A stretch of DNA of 14,014 nt from JAAZVM01 sp041642635 (GTDB lineage: Bacteria > Patescibacteriota > Gracilibacteria > BD1-5 > UBA6164). The stretch is from NCBI GenBank assembly GCA_041642635.1, contig JBEPWB010000025.1:1-14014 (forward strand), in the 5' to 3' direction. The translations under genes were made by a program, and so were the position numbers. This document shows positions 1 through 8,989 of the stretch, in pieces (the first letter of the stretch is position 1; each line of letters begins with the position of its first letter). Under the pieces are notes generated by a model. It saw only the letters and a program-made list of their open reading frames with translations, ran no database searches and was not told the DNA's origin.

Positions 1-1280
1 ACGCTACTTCAACTGATTCTGCTACTCTTAATGTCGAAGAAGTAAGAAGCCAAGTTGATTGGGGAACTCAAGTTGTTACTACAACTGAAAAGTTTGAATG
101 ACAAGATACTTATTCATACTGATTAACAGCAGAATATGATATTTGAAGTAGCTCTTTTGATGCTAATTTTGGTTATTCTGATATTGGATGAGACTGATTA
201 AATTACGGTGTTGGTTATTCATATAATTGAGAAAAAGTAAGACCATCAGTAGAATATTCAAGAATAGAAGGTCCAGATTTTACATCGGATATGTATAGAT
301 GAAGAGTTGATTATATTATTCAAGATAATGTTTCGGTTTGAGTTTCATACGAAAGAGTAGAAAACTCAAACAATTATGAAGATAATAGATATATGGTAAA
401 TCTTACTTATACTCCTGGATTAAAAACTTATAGAAGAGATTCTAGAGAATATAATCATATGAGTTTAGACCATGCAACATGAGCAAATCAAGCCATGTCT
501 ACTCTATACTGACAAAGAGAAACTACAACAACAACTGAATTTATTCTGGACAAATCAAGATTAGAACAAGTTATTGCTGAAGCAGAATCTCTAGATTCTA
601 ATGATTTTACTCCTTCATCTTGGAATGTTTTATCATCTGCTTTAAATCAAGCAAAAAATATTAATAATCAAGAAGAACCAAGTACTAATGACTTAGAAAT
701 AGTTTTTCAAAACCTGAATTCTGCAATTGAACAATTACAAGAAAGAGCTGATAAAACAGAGTTAATTTCATTATTAAATCAAGCAGAATCATTAAATTCA
801 GTTAATTATACTCAAGATTCTTTTCAATTTTTACAATCTACTATAAATGCTTCAAGAACTGTTCTTGAAGATTGAAATACATCACAAAATGAAGTAACCC
901 AAGCTGTAAATAATCTAGAAAATTGAATTGATAATTTAGAATTACAAGAAGCTCCAACTAGACCAACATTTTCATGAAATACAGATTTAACTGTTGGTGA
1001 TACAATGAATTTGAAGTTTTCATCAACTGATGCTAATGGAGATAATTTAACTTATAGAGTAGTATGATGAAATATTCCTTCATGAACAAGTTTTAATTCA
1101 GATGGAACTTTAACTTGAACTACTAATAATGTAGAAACATGAACTTTTGAAGTAGTTGCTAATGATTGAAGGCTTGATAGTCCTGCAGTTACAGTTAATT
1201 ATGACATTGATTCAGTTACGGTTACGCCAACTCCTAATCCAACTCCATCACCAACTCAACCGCCAATTATAAGTTTCTAA
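1..1280 (+). CDS. Surface protein: beta-barrel-like region, two FIVAR repeats, Ig-like (He_PIG) domain; 5' partial
   Basis: The reading frame is open from base 3 to a TAA at 1278-1280 (about 425 residues) with many in-frame TGA codons read as Gly; the start lies outside the window. Residues about 35-140 alternate polar and hydrophobic/aromatic residues with short turns (GLTAEYDIG, DANFGYSDIG, VGYSYNG, VSVGVSYERV, MVNLTYTPG), like transmembrane beta-strands of a porin-type or opacity-type barrel. Residues about 183-246 and 252-314 are two FIVAR-like helical repeats (AEAESLDSNDFTPSSW; NQAESLNSVNYTQDSF), known from Gram-positive and CPR cell-wall proteins. Residues about 318-403 match the putative-Ig He_PIG pattern (FSSTDANGDNLTYRV, SFNSDGTLTGTT, FEVVANDG). 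The tail is Pro/Thr-rich. It is inferred to be a secreted or envelope-bound adhesin. A signal peptide cannot be seen. The barrel call is the weakest part; it could be a soluble beta-sandwich. Confidence 0.75.
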
Positions 1281-1331
1281 GTATAATTAATATAAATAGT
1301 ATTTATTAAATAATAAGATTATTCATAAATA

Positions 1332-1361
1332 AAAAAATGGGACTTTTAAATCCCATTTTTT
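1332..1361. terminator. Bidirectional intrinsic terminator between convergent surface-protein genes
   Basis: An 11-bp perfect stem, AAAAAATGGGA (1332-1342) against TCCCATTTTTT (1351-1361), has an 8-nt loop and a T-rich run on its plus-strand side. The A-run on the left is a T-run on the minus strand, so the hairpin can end both the upstream plus-strand gene and the minus-strand pilin gene, whose stop is at 1384-1386. Confidence 0.85.
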
Positions 1362-1383
1362 TATTTTTTTGTTAAACTATTAT

Positions 1384-3900
1384 TTAAATTTCTTCATAAA
1401 TTGTAACATATTCTATTAATCAGTCCCATTGTTTGTTTCTATATAAACTACTTCATATATATATATTATCAATATCATAATTGTCATTTAAATCTTCCCA
1501 AACTCCAATTGTACTCTTGTTAAATTGTCATATCGTAGTTCAATCGTCTTTTTTTAGGATAAATTCTAATTCTTTATAATCTACTATTAATATTACTTTG
1601 TAATAATCGTCATCATTAATAATACTATCAAAACTAGTAATTAATGGACTAGCACTTGTAGGTACACTTATGAGTTTTGTTGGTCAATCGGTTTTGTCAA
1701 CTATTGTAAAATCTTTATTATTATGCATTAAACCAACTCATCAAGTATCAAATAAATATCTATCAACAGAATCATTTCTTTTTAACTCTTTTCATCTTAC
1801 TGATATTTCTATAGCAAATTCATCATCGTTAAATAATCATATATAAGTCAAATAATCATTTACATTTCATATAGTGGGATCAGGATTATCTGACTCTATG
1901 TATATTCATTTTTTTCTTCAATCATTAGATTCTATAAAACTAGAATCAATATTAGTTGAAAATCCATTTCATAAATCATAAGAGCCTCAGTCAGGAATAT
2001 CATAACTAGGCATGCTTATTCAACTTAAAATATTTCACAATCATTTGTTGTTATTCAATAACGAACATTGACCTACAGCTAATTTATGACTTCTTAATGT
2101 TATTTCATCTACTCATCTTCTAGGTCAACAATTTCTTTTTATATCATTTGATTGATTAGTTAACATACTTCAATTTGTATTATACATATATATATCTCAA
2201 GGATTGTTATATGCTGAATTTGAATATATTTTCCATTTACCTCCTAGGTTATTGTTAACACATTCTCAATTTATTATTGTTCAATTACAATCAATAACAC
2301 ATTCTTTTATTCATGTTAATTGATTTTCTTCTGATTTATATCAAATATCACAACTTACAGTATGTTCTTTATAACTAAAAGTATACTGATTATTACTTTG
2401 ACAAGTTATTTCTCAAACATGGTTTAAGTATCAATTTGGAATTTGATATGATATAGAATTTATTTTTGTACTTTCTCACTCAGTTAGTTCTAATCATCAA
2501 ACATCAAATATATATCATGATTTAGTACTACTATAATAGTTAAGACAGCTTAAGTCAGTTCTACAACTAGAATATTTGTAATCATTGTTTCCTTCTAATA
2601 TTCAGTTATTACAAGTTCTTATTGCTTTTTGAGAACTATCATAACAATTAGTCGAAACTTTATTTAAGAAAGCTTCTCTAGTATTTCAATCTTTTACTTC
2701 TACTCATTCTAAATAACAGCTTTCTCATTTGATTGCTTTTACATCTTTTTTATTCATATTAACGTAATTTACATTACTAACTGAACTTTTTGATGAAAAA
2801 AAAGGTTTACCTATTCATATAATATCAGTAACAAATTCTGGTACTGAACCTTGAATATTTTTAAATTTCTTACCTTGTGATCATTTAATAATATCAATAG
2901 TTTCTTTTTGATAATCTGGAGAGGTTTTTATTATTTCTATTTCATCAATTATCGCAGGTTGGATAACATTTTCTCTGTCAATGTCTTGAGGTATTTTATA
3001 AACATCAACTGTTCATTGTTCTACAATTACTTGAGTTTCTCAAGATTTTTTATCTACTCAAAAAATTGTTCATCTAACAGAAGCAACGGTATCACTTGTA
3101 AAAATATCAAAGCTAGATTCTTCTCCTAGAGAAGTTGCTTGAGTCCAAATACTTCAAGCGTCTAAAAATATTTTTATTTTTGATACTAGGTTCGTCTCGT
3201 TTGGAAAACTCATTTCACTAAGAGTTATTGATGAACCATTTGATATAATAGAACTAGATCAGTCAGAAAAAAATATTTCTAAATCATTTCAAGAATTGTT
3301 CTCTATGCTGTCTCATTGTCTGTAAATATTTCATTCTACATCTCTAGCTGTTAATAATTTTTCTTCAGGATTATAAGGAAGAAAAGGTCATTTATCTATT
3401 ACAAAATTATTTCAATTGTATTCTGAAATCAAATTATAAATTCCGTCTTCTCAAGTATAATTTCACTCTACTTTTGCTCTGTGTCATTCTTCATTAAAAA
3501 GTACTCATGCAATTTCAAATTGATTAGGCCCTTTTGCAACTCAATAACTATAATATTGATTAGTTCTAGGATCAAGGGGAGTTATATTCAAATATCTGTT
3601 ATCTAATGTGTTTTCAGTTATTTTTCAATAAGCTCAAAATGTTTCTGGATCGCTATATTCATGAACATAGCTACCATCAGCTTTGTAAAAATTATTATTT
3701 CAATCTGGCTTTGGTACAATATTTCATTCATTCGTGTATGAAATTAATCCATTTTTTAGAGTTGTAATATCTGAAATAACTCTGGAATTATTAGAGTTAT
3801 TTTTTATATTATTAGTAGCTGTTGTAGCAACTATTGTAAGTACTACTAAAATAGAAATACTTATTATTATTTCTACAAAAGAAAATGCTCTTTTATCCAT
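1384..3900 (-). CDS. Type IV pilin-like protein with FecR, Cys-rich and C-terminal LamG/ConA-like lectin domains
   Basis: This is an 838-residue protein under code 25, from ATG at 3900-3898 to TAA at 1386-1384. The N-terminus MDKRAFSFVEIIISISILVV is a classic short prepilin leader: cleavage is expected after Ala5, leaving Phe at +1 and Glu at +5, followed by one hydrophobic helix. Residues about 215-303 match FecR (AGSIWTQATSLGEESSFDIF, DTVASVRGTIFGV, EQGTVDVY). Residues about 395-620 contain 12 cysteines, suggesting disulfides. Residues about 640-838 look like LamG/concanavalin A lectin (DDEFAIEISVRG, YLFDTGGVGL, DDDYYKVILIVDY, IYIGSSLYRNKQWDGLI). Family knowledge: class III signal peptides place such proteins in the membrane or a pilus, and LamG domains often bind glycans. 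Inferred role: a large minor pilin or tip adhesin exposed on the surface. No pilus assembly genes are in the window. An in-frame TTG at 3921 is an alternative start, but ATG gives the usual short leader. There is no Shine-Dalgarno sequence. Confidence 0.88.
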
Positions 3901-3932
3901 ATCGGTAATATTATAAAACAAAAAGTATTTCT

Positions 3933-3938
3933 ATTATA
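3933..3938 (-). promoter_or_regulatory. Possible -10 box for the pilin-FecR-LamG gene
   Basis: TATAAT reads on the minus strand at 3938-3933, about 33 nt before the ATG at 3900. The best -35-like hexamer (TTGTTA, 3964-3959) is 20 nt away, which is too long, so the promoter call is weak in this AT-rich DNA. Confidence 0.3.
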
Positions 3939-4015
3939 TAAAAAATATTTTTTTTGTATAACAATTTTTTGAGAAAAGATATTTACAATTAGCGATTATA
4001 TTTTATAATATTTTT

Positions 4016-4043
4016 TTGACATTAAAAATATTATAATTATATT
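4016..4043 (+). promoter_or_regulatory. Sigma70-type promoter of thrS leader or small RNA
   Basis: TTGACA (4016-4021) is a perfect -35; TATATT (4038-4043) follows after a 16-nt spacer. Transcription would begin near 4050, about 190 nt before the thrS start. Confidence 0.55.
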
Positions 4044-4049
4044 TAGTGT

Positions 4050-4207
4050 AGTTATTTCTTAATAAGGCAATGTGAACCTAGTATGACTTGTAACCATAAC
4101 AACTAAAAATACTTCTATTAAAAAATAGGGATTTTTTTGTTGTAACAGAAATAATACAAATATATTATAAAACAAAAACTCTTATTTTTTAAAAAATAAG
4201 AGTTTTT
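4050..4207 (+). ncRNA. Candidate structured leader RNA or small RNA upstream of thrS
   Basis: Three pairings can be drawn by hand. An outer helix joins TTATTTCT (4052-4059) to AGAAATAA (4147-4154). Inside, a bulged stem pairs ACAACTAAAAA (about 4099-4109) with TTTTTGTTGT (4133-4142), extended by CTATT/AATAG around an AAAA loop. A terminator hairpin follows at 4174-4207. It lacks the T-box consensus AGGGTGG..ACCGCG, so it is not a recognisable Thr T-box. It could be a thrS attenuator or an independent small RNA. In such AT-rich DNA some pairing is expected by chance, so confidence is limited. Confidence 0.35.
4174..4207 (+). terminator. Strong palindromic terminator 33 nt before thrS start
   Basis: Two perfectly complementary 17-nt arms, AAAAACTCTTATTTTTT (4174-4190) and AAAAAATAAGAGTTTTT (4191-4207), are followed by more Ts. 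Being symmetrical, it could act on both strands. Its place just before a start codon on the same strand suggests either the end of a small RNA or a leader attenuator. Confidence 0.75.
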
Positions 4208-4240
4208 TTAAAAATTTATTTAAATAAAAATTAATTTAAT

Positions 4241-6115
4241 ATGACTAATTTATCTACAAAAAGACACTCGCTTGCACATATTATGGCTCAAGCTGTAAAA
4301 CAAAATTATCCCAATGCAAAAATAGCAACTGGTCCAGATACAGAAGATGGGTTTTATTATGATTTTGATTTTTGAAATGAAGAATTTTCAGATAAAGATC
4401 TAAAAAAAATAGAAAAAACAATGAAAAAAATTATAACTCAAAACCAAGATTTTAAAAGATTTGAAACTGATTATTCACATGCAAGAAAAATTTTAACTGC
4501 AATGAATGAAGAATTCAAAACTGAATTAATTGATAGATTTGAAAGTTGAGATTTTAAAAATAAAGAAAAATTATCAGATAAAATTAGTTTTTATTTTAAT
4601 GTATCAAAATGAAAATCTGTAAATGATGATTTGCAAAGTTTCCTAAGTGAAAATAATTTTGAAAATTTTGAAGAAATGGATTGAGACCAAGTGAAAACTC
4701 TAAAATTTATAGATATGTGTACTGGTCCTCACGTAGAAAACACAAAAGAACTTGATCCAAATAGTTTTAAATTAGCTAGAGTAGCTTGAGCTTATTGGCT
4801 TTGAAATGCTGAAAATAGACAATTAACAAGAATTTATGCTTATGCTTTTGATAACAAAGAAGAATTAGATTCATACTTAAAAATGTTAGAAGAAGCAAAA
4901 AAAAGAGATCATAGAGTTATTGGGCAAAAACTAAAATTATTTACTATTTCTGATTTGATCGGTCCAGGTTTACCTTTGATGCAACCAGCTTGAATGATTA
5001 TTAGACAAGAAATTGAGAATTATCTTTGGGATTTGCACAAAACTAAATGATATGAGAGAGTTTGGACTCCACATTTGGCAAAAGAAGCTTTATATGAAAC
5101 TTCAGGTCATGCCGGTCATTATCTAGAAGATATGTTCAAAGTTTTTGGTTGAACAAGTAAAGAAACTTTTTTCTTAAAACCAATGAATTGTCCTCATCAT
5201 ATGCAATTATTTGCTGATAATAGATTTAGTTATAGAGATATGCCAGTTAGATATTTTGAGCCAGCTACAGTTTATAGAGATGAAAAATCTGGACAATTAT
5301 CATGATTAACTAGAGTAAGAGCAATTACTCAAGATGATGGTCATTTATTTTGTAGAAATTCTCAAATAAAAGACGAAGTAAAATCAATCACTGATATCAT
5401 AAAAGAATATTATACAACTCTTTGAATGACAAATGATTATTGGGTGAGTTTATCAATTAGGTGAGAAGATAAGTCAAAATATTTAGGTTGAGAACAAGTT
5501 TGGGTTGAAGCTGAAAAAGCTTTAGAAGAAGCTTCAGTAGAAAATAATTTACCATTCAAAAAAGTAGAATGAGAAGCTGCTTTTTACGGACCAAAATTAG
5601 ATTTTATGTTCAAAGATGCTATTGGTAGAGAATGGCAATTAGCAACAATTCAATGTGATTTTAACTTGCCAGAAAGATTTAATCTAAGTTTTACAAACGA
5701 AAAAAATGAACAAGAAAGACCAGTTGTAATTCACAGAGCTATTTCTGGTAGTTTGGAGAGATGAATGTGAGTTTTAATTGAACATTTTGCAGGAATTTTT
5801 CCACTTTGGTTATCTCCAAGACAAGTTATTGTAGTTCCAGTTTTACCAATGTTTGATGATTATGCTGAGAGTGTTTTAAAAGAATTGAGAAATTCTTGAA
5901 TTAGAGCAACTTGAGATTTTTCTACTGATTGACTAAATAAAAAAGTTAGAAACGCAGAAAAAATGCATAATAATTATATCTTAGTAATTTGAGAACAAGA
6001 ACAAAATGACTGAACTGTAGCTGTTAGAAACTACAAAACAAAAGAACAAACAAATGAAAAATTACAAGATTTCAAAGCAAGAATTCTTGAAGAAATAAAA
6101 AATAAAAGTTTATAA
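4241..6115 (+). CDS. thrS: Threonyl-tRNA synthetase, TGS domain absent
   Basis: This class II synthetase charges tRNA-Thr in the cytoplasm (624 residues, code 25). The protein begins almost directly at the N2 editing domain: HSLAH at residues 9-13 and CTGPH with Cys160 and His164 reproduce the HxxxH and CxxxH editing residues. The catalytic core has the three zinc ligands, Cys317 (MNCPHH), His368 (ITQDDGH) and His498 (VVIHRA), plus motif 2 (YRDEKSGQLSGLTRVR) and motif 3 (SGSLERGMGVLIEHFAG). The C-terminal anticodon-binding domain starts near RQVIVVPVLP. The usual N-terminal TGS domain of about 60 residues is missing, and an in-frame TAA at 4232-4234 blocks any upstream extension. There is no Shine-Dalgarno sequence; the leader is A/T only. 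A GC-rich hairpin follows the stop. Confidence 0.97.
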
Positions 6116-6120
6116 AAAAA

Positions 6121-6159
6121 TAATTGAGACCGTTCTAATTTTAAGACCGGTCTCAATTA
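6121..6159 (+). terminator. GC-rich hairpin after thrS, related to the one after ppk2
   Basis: TAATTGAGACCG (6121-6132) pairs perfectly with CGGTCTCAATTA (6148-6159) around a 15-nt loop. The downstream T-run is short, so termination may be leaky. The 16-mer AAGACCGGTCTCAATT (6143-6158) recurs exactly at 7228-7243, and a 14/16 inverted copy lies at 6122-6137. Confidence 0.7.
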
Positions 6160-6173
6160 TTTAAATATTACTA

Positions 6174-6201
6174 TTGACAAATTAAGATAAATATGTATAA
6201 A
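6174..6201 (+). promoter_or_regulatory. Promoter of ppk2
   Basis: TTGACA (6174-6179), a 16-nt spacer and TATAAA (6196-6201) lie about 40 nt before the ppk2 ATG, giving ppk2 its own promoter after the thrS hairpin. Confidence 0.6.
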
Positions 6202-6242
6202 ATATAAATCAAATATTTTAAATATTATTTTTACAAAAAATT

Positions 6243-7229
6243 ATGAATAAATCAAAAAATTCTCCATCAACAGTTTCTGAAAAAACATTATTAAAACAAT
6301 TTTGATTAGGTTCAAAAGATTTGCTTGCATTAGTTGAACAAAAGAAGGAGCTTGATTATTTGAATGAATATAGAAGAGCTTTGAGTTTGTGGGCTGAGCA
6401 TACTAATGATACAAAACAAAAAATAATTGTAACTTTAGATTGAAGAGATACGGCAGGTAAATGAAGTAATATAAAAAGAGTTACAGAATATTTTGATGTA
6501 AAAAGACATGATATAAAAGCTTATTGAATTCCAAGTTTTGAGCAAAGATTTGAGCACAATCATTTTAAAAAATATATGAATGATTTTCCAGAAGATGGAA
6601 AATTAACTTTTTTTGATAGATCTTGGTATAACAGAGCCTGAGTAGAGGCTGCAATGGGATTCTGTACACAGGAAGAATATGATTGGTTTATGGATAATGT
6701 TGAACAATTTGAAAGAGAACAAATTATTGATGAAGGTATAAAATTTATAAAAGTATATTTATCAGTTACAAAAAATACTCAAAAAGAAAGATTAAAATCA
6801 AGAGAAGATGTTAGAAAAAATTGGAAATCTAGCCCAGTAGATAAAATGGCTCAAGAAAAGTGGAATTATTATACTCTTGCAAAATACAAGATATTAGAAT
6901 ACACTAATTCTCATCATTCTCCTTGGATTGTTCTTGATTCTAATGAAAAATATTTATCGTCAGTAGAAATTATAAAAGCAATTGTTAACACAACTGATGA
7001 AGTTGCAAAAATGGTTGAAAATGATTTGTCAATTGATTTGAGTCCAAATCTTGATATTAGAAGAGACGCTCATCAAGAAATAGAATTAATGAAAACAACA
7101 GAAAATTTTGAAAAAATGAAAAATGAATTTCAGTTCAGAATTCCAACTGATGAAGAAATACAAAAAATAAATGATTATAGAAATAATCACGAATTTGATC
7201 AAGAATCATATAGTTATAAACAAAAATAA
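6243..7229 (+). CDS. ppk2: Polyphosphate kinase 2 (PPK2) family protein
   Basis: This 328-residue cytoplasmic P-loop kinase transfers phosphate between polyphosphate and nucleotides. Walker A is GRDTAGKGS at residues 67-75, with Gly67 and the Gly after Lys73 both written as TGA; Walker B is FFDRSWYNRAGVE with Asp125 and Arg126. The lid region (RLKSREDVRKNWKSSP) and the following YYTLAKYKILEYTNSHHSPW match the PPK2 C-terminal pattern. The length fits a single-domain PPK2. Whether it prefers NMP or NDP cannot be decided by eye. In a host-dependent bacterium with reduced metabolism, making NTPs from polyphosphate would be a plausible role (inference). It has its own promoter, no Shine-Dalgarno sequence, and its stop codon lies inside a 44-bp palindrome. 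Reading TGA as stop would leave only a false start at the Met at 6654. Confidence 0.95.
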
Positions 7230-7263
7230 GACCGGTCTCAATTGAGACCGGTCTTATTTTTGT
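7220..7263. terminator. 44-bp perfect palindrome over the ppk2 stop codon
   Basis: The centre lies between 7241 and 7242; the arms are fully complementary from 7220 to 7263 with no loop. The core is AAGACCGGTCTCAATT (7228-7243) overlapping its inverted copy (7240-7255). T-runs flank it on both strands, so it probably terminates in both directions. The ppk2 TAA is at 7227-7229. It shares a 17-nt match with the hairpin at 6121-6159. Confidence 0.85.
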
Positions 7264-7301
7264 ATTTTTTAAAAAATTAATTTGATTTTTTAAGATAACT
7301 A

Positions 7302-7314
7302 TATAAAGTATAGT
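7302..7314 (+). promoter_or_regulatory. Possible -10 region for the ThDP enzyme operon
   Basis: TATAAA (7302-7307) and TATAGT (7309-7314) lie about 30 nt before the ATG. No -35 is well spaced: TTGATT at 7282-7287 is 14 nt from the first. The operon needs a promoter here because the palindrome upstream should end ppk2 transcription. Confidence 0.3.
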
Positions 7315-7340
7315 AAGTGATATTTTTTAAACAAAACTAA

Positions 7341-8957
7341 ATGAAAGCAAGTGATTTATTTGTAAATACTCTGATAAATAGATGAGTAAAGGTGATTTAT
7401 TGAGTCCCAGGAGAAGAAAATCTAGATCTAGTTGATAGTATTAGAAAATCTTGAAAAATAGAATTAATTCTTACTCGTAATGAACAAACTGCAGTTTTTA
7501 TGGCTGCAACTTATGGTAGACTTACTTGAGAAATTGGTGTTGCGTTAGCTACACTTTGACCTTGAGCAACTAATATGGTAACTTGAGTCGCTTATGCTCA
7601 ATTAGGAGGTTTTCCTATTATGGTAATAACTGGACAAAAACCAATAAAAAAATCAAAACAATGATTTTTTCAAATAATTGATGTAATGTCTATGATGACT
7701 CCAATTACAAAATATTCTAACTCGATTATTTCTCCAGAAAAAATTCCTTTTACGCTTAATAATGCAATAGATTTAGCTATTTGAGAAAGACCTGGCGCCG
7801 TTGCAATAGAGCTTCCAGAAGATGTAGCTGGAGAAATCAGCACAATTAATGAATTTGAATTCAAGCATCACAAAATTAGAAGACCAGTAATTGATGAAAA
7901 ATCTATAGAATTATTAATTGGTGAATTACAAAAAGCAAAATCTCCAATTATTTTGATTTGATCTTGAGCTAATAGAAAAAGAATTACAAAATATTTGACA
8001 AAATTTATAGAAAAATACAATATTCCATTTTTTAATTCTCAAATGTGAAAATGAGTAGTTGATGAATCTACTTCAGGGTATATTTGAACAGCAGCTTTAA
8101 CTAGCTGAGATTATTTGCATAAAGCTATTGAAAAAGCAGATTTGATTTTATCAGTTTGATACGATCCAATCGAAAAACCAACTCATTTAGTTTGAGAATG
8201 ATGAACAAAAACTATTCATATAAATTTTTATGAAGCAAATATTGACTTGGTTTATAATCCATATTTAGAAATAGTTTGAGATATTTGAAATACTTTTTGG
8301 CAATTATGTCAAAATGAAATAAATCAAAACTGGAATTTTGAAGAAATTTATTCTATAAGAGATAAATATACAAAACAAATTGAAGAAAATATTTTGTCTG
8401 AAGATATATGAAATAATGTTTTATGACCAAGGCAATTAGTAAAAGAAGTTAGAGAAGTTATGAAAAAAGACGATATTGTTGCTCTTGATAACTGACTTTA
8501 CAAAGTTTGGTTTGCTAGAAATTATACTACTTATGAACCAAATACTTTGCTTTTGGATAACGCACTTGCAACAATGTGAGCTGGAGTTGCATCATGATTA
8601 GAAGCAAAAAGAATTCACCCAGAAAAAAATGTTGTAGTTGTAACTTGAGATGGTTGACTAGTTATGAATTTATGAGACCTTGAAACAGTTGTTAGATTGT
8701 GAGTTGATTTGACTATTGTTGTTTTGAATAATTCTAGTTATTGAATGATAAAATGGAAACAAGTTTGATGAAATATGCCAATGTGGTGACTTGATTTTTG
8801 AAATCCAGATTTTGTTAAATTAGCTGAAAGTTTTGGATGAATCTGACACAAAGTAACTGATAAAAAAGATTTTAAATCAACGCTAGAAAAAGCAAATTCA
8901 CAAAAATGATTAAAAATAATTGATGTTTTATTTGACTATCCACAAGATATTAAGTAA
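7341..8957 (+). CDS. IlvB-like thiamine-diphosphate enzyme (acetolactate synthase-like or 2-oxoglutarate decarboxylase-like)
   Basis: This 538-residue protein has the three-domain ThDP layout: PYR domain (about 1-165), central domain (about 190-325) and PP domain (about 365-535). Glu48 in TRNEQTAVF is the ThDP-activating glutamate. GDGG begins at 436-438 (Gly436 from TGA) and NN follows near 463, matching the GDG-x(about 25)-NN metal/ThDP motif. GVPGEENLD near residue 22 and SKQGFFQIIDVMSMMTPITKYS-type sequence near 105 are typical of IlvB-like proteins. There is no ilvN, ilvC or acetolactate decarboxylase gene nearby. The next gene, 32 bp on, is a succinate-semialdehyde-type dehydrogenase. 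In cyanobacteria an IlvB-like enzyme in exactly this pairing is a 2-oxoglutarate decarboxylase, so that activity is a serious alternative to acetolactate synthesis. The family is certain; the substrate is not. Confidence 0.9.
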
Positions 8958-8989
8958 CATCTAGAATATTAAATTTTAATAAAAAAATT

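Larger units (their letters stand above)
3901..4240. other. Divergent intergenic region between pilin gene and thrS
   Basis: This stretch of 340 bases has no credible protein gene. It holds a weak minus-strand -10 for the pilin gene, a consensus-like plus-strand promoter at 4016-4043, a foldable RNA segment at about 4050-4154 and a long terminator-type palindrome at 4174-4207. No tRNA-like cloverleaf or T-box core sequence was found. Confidence 0.6.

Noticed and set aside
2908..3129. Plus-strand ORF of 73 residues
   Set aside because: Antisense to the FecR part of the pilin-like gene; the composition is that of a shadow.
3734..3916. Plus-strand hydrophobic ORF of 60 residues
   Set aside because: Antisense to the prepilin signal, whose conserved motif shows the minus strand is coding.
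4040..4140. tRNA gene on either strand
   Set aside because: GGTTCAC-like text on the minus strand is not followed by a T-arm or acceptor pairing; no cloverleaf can be drawn.
4050..4240. Threonine T-box riboswitch
   Set aside because: No AGGGTGG..ACCGCG antiterminator sequence or clear specifier loop was found.
6654..7229. A 191-residue plus-strand ORF as a separate gene
   Set aside because: It is the 3' part of ppk2; the apparent upstream stops are TGA-Gly codons and the Walker A motif lies upstream of this Met.
7670..7864. Minus-strand ORF of 64 residues
   Set aside because: Antisense shadow inside the ThDP enzyme gene.
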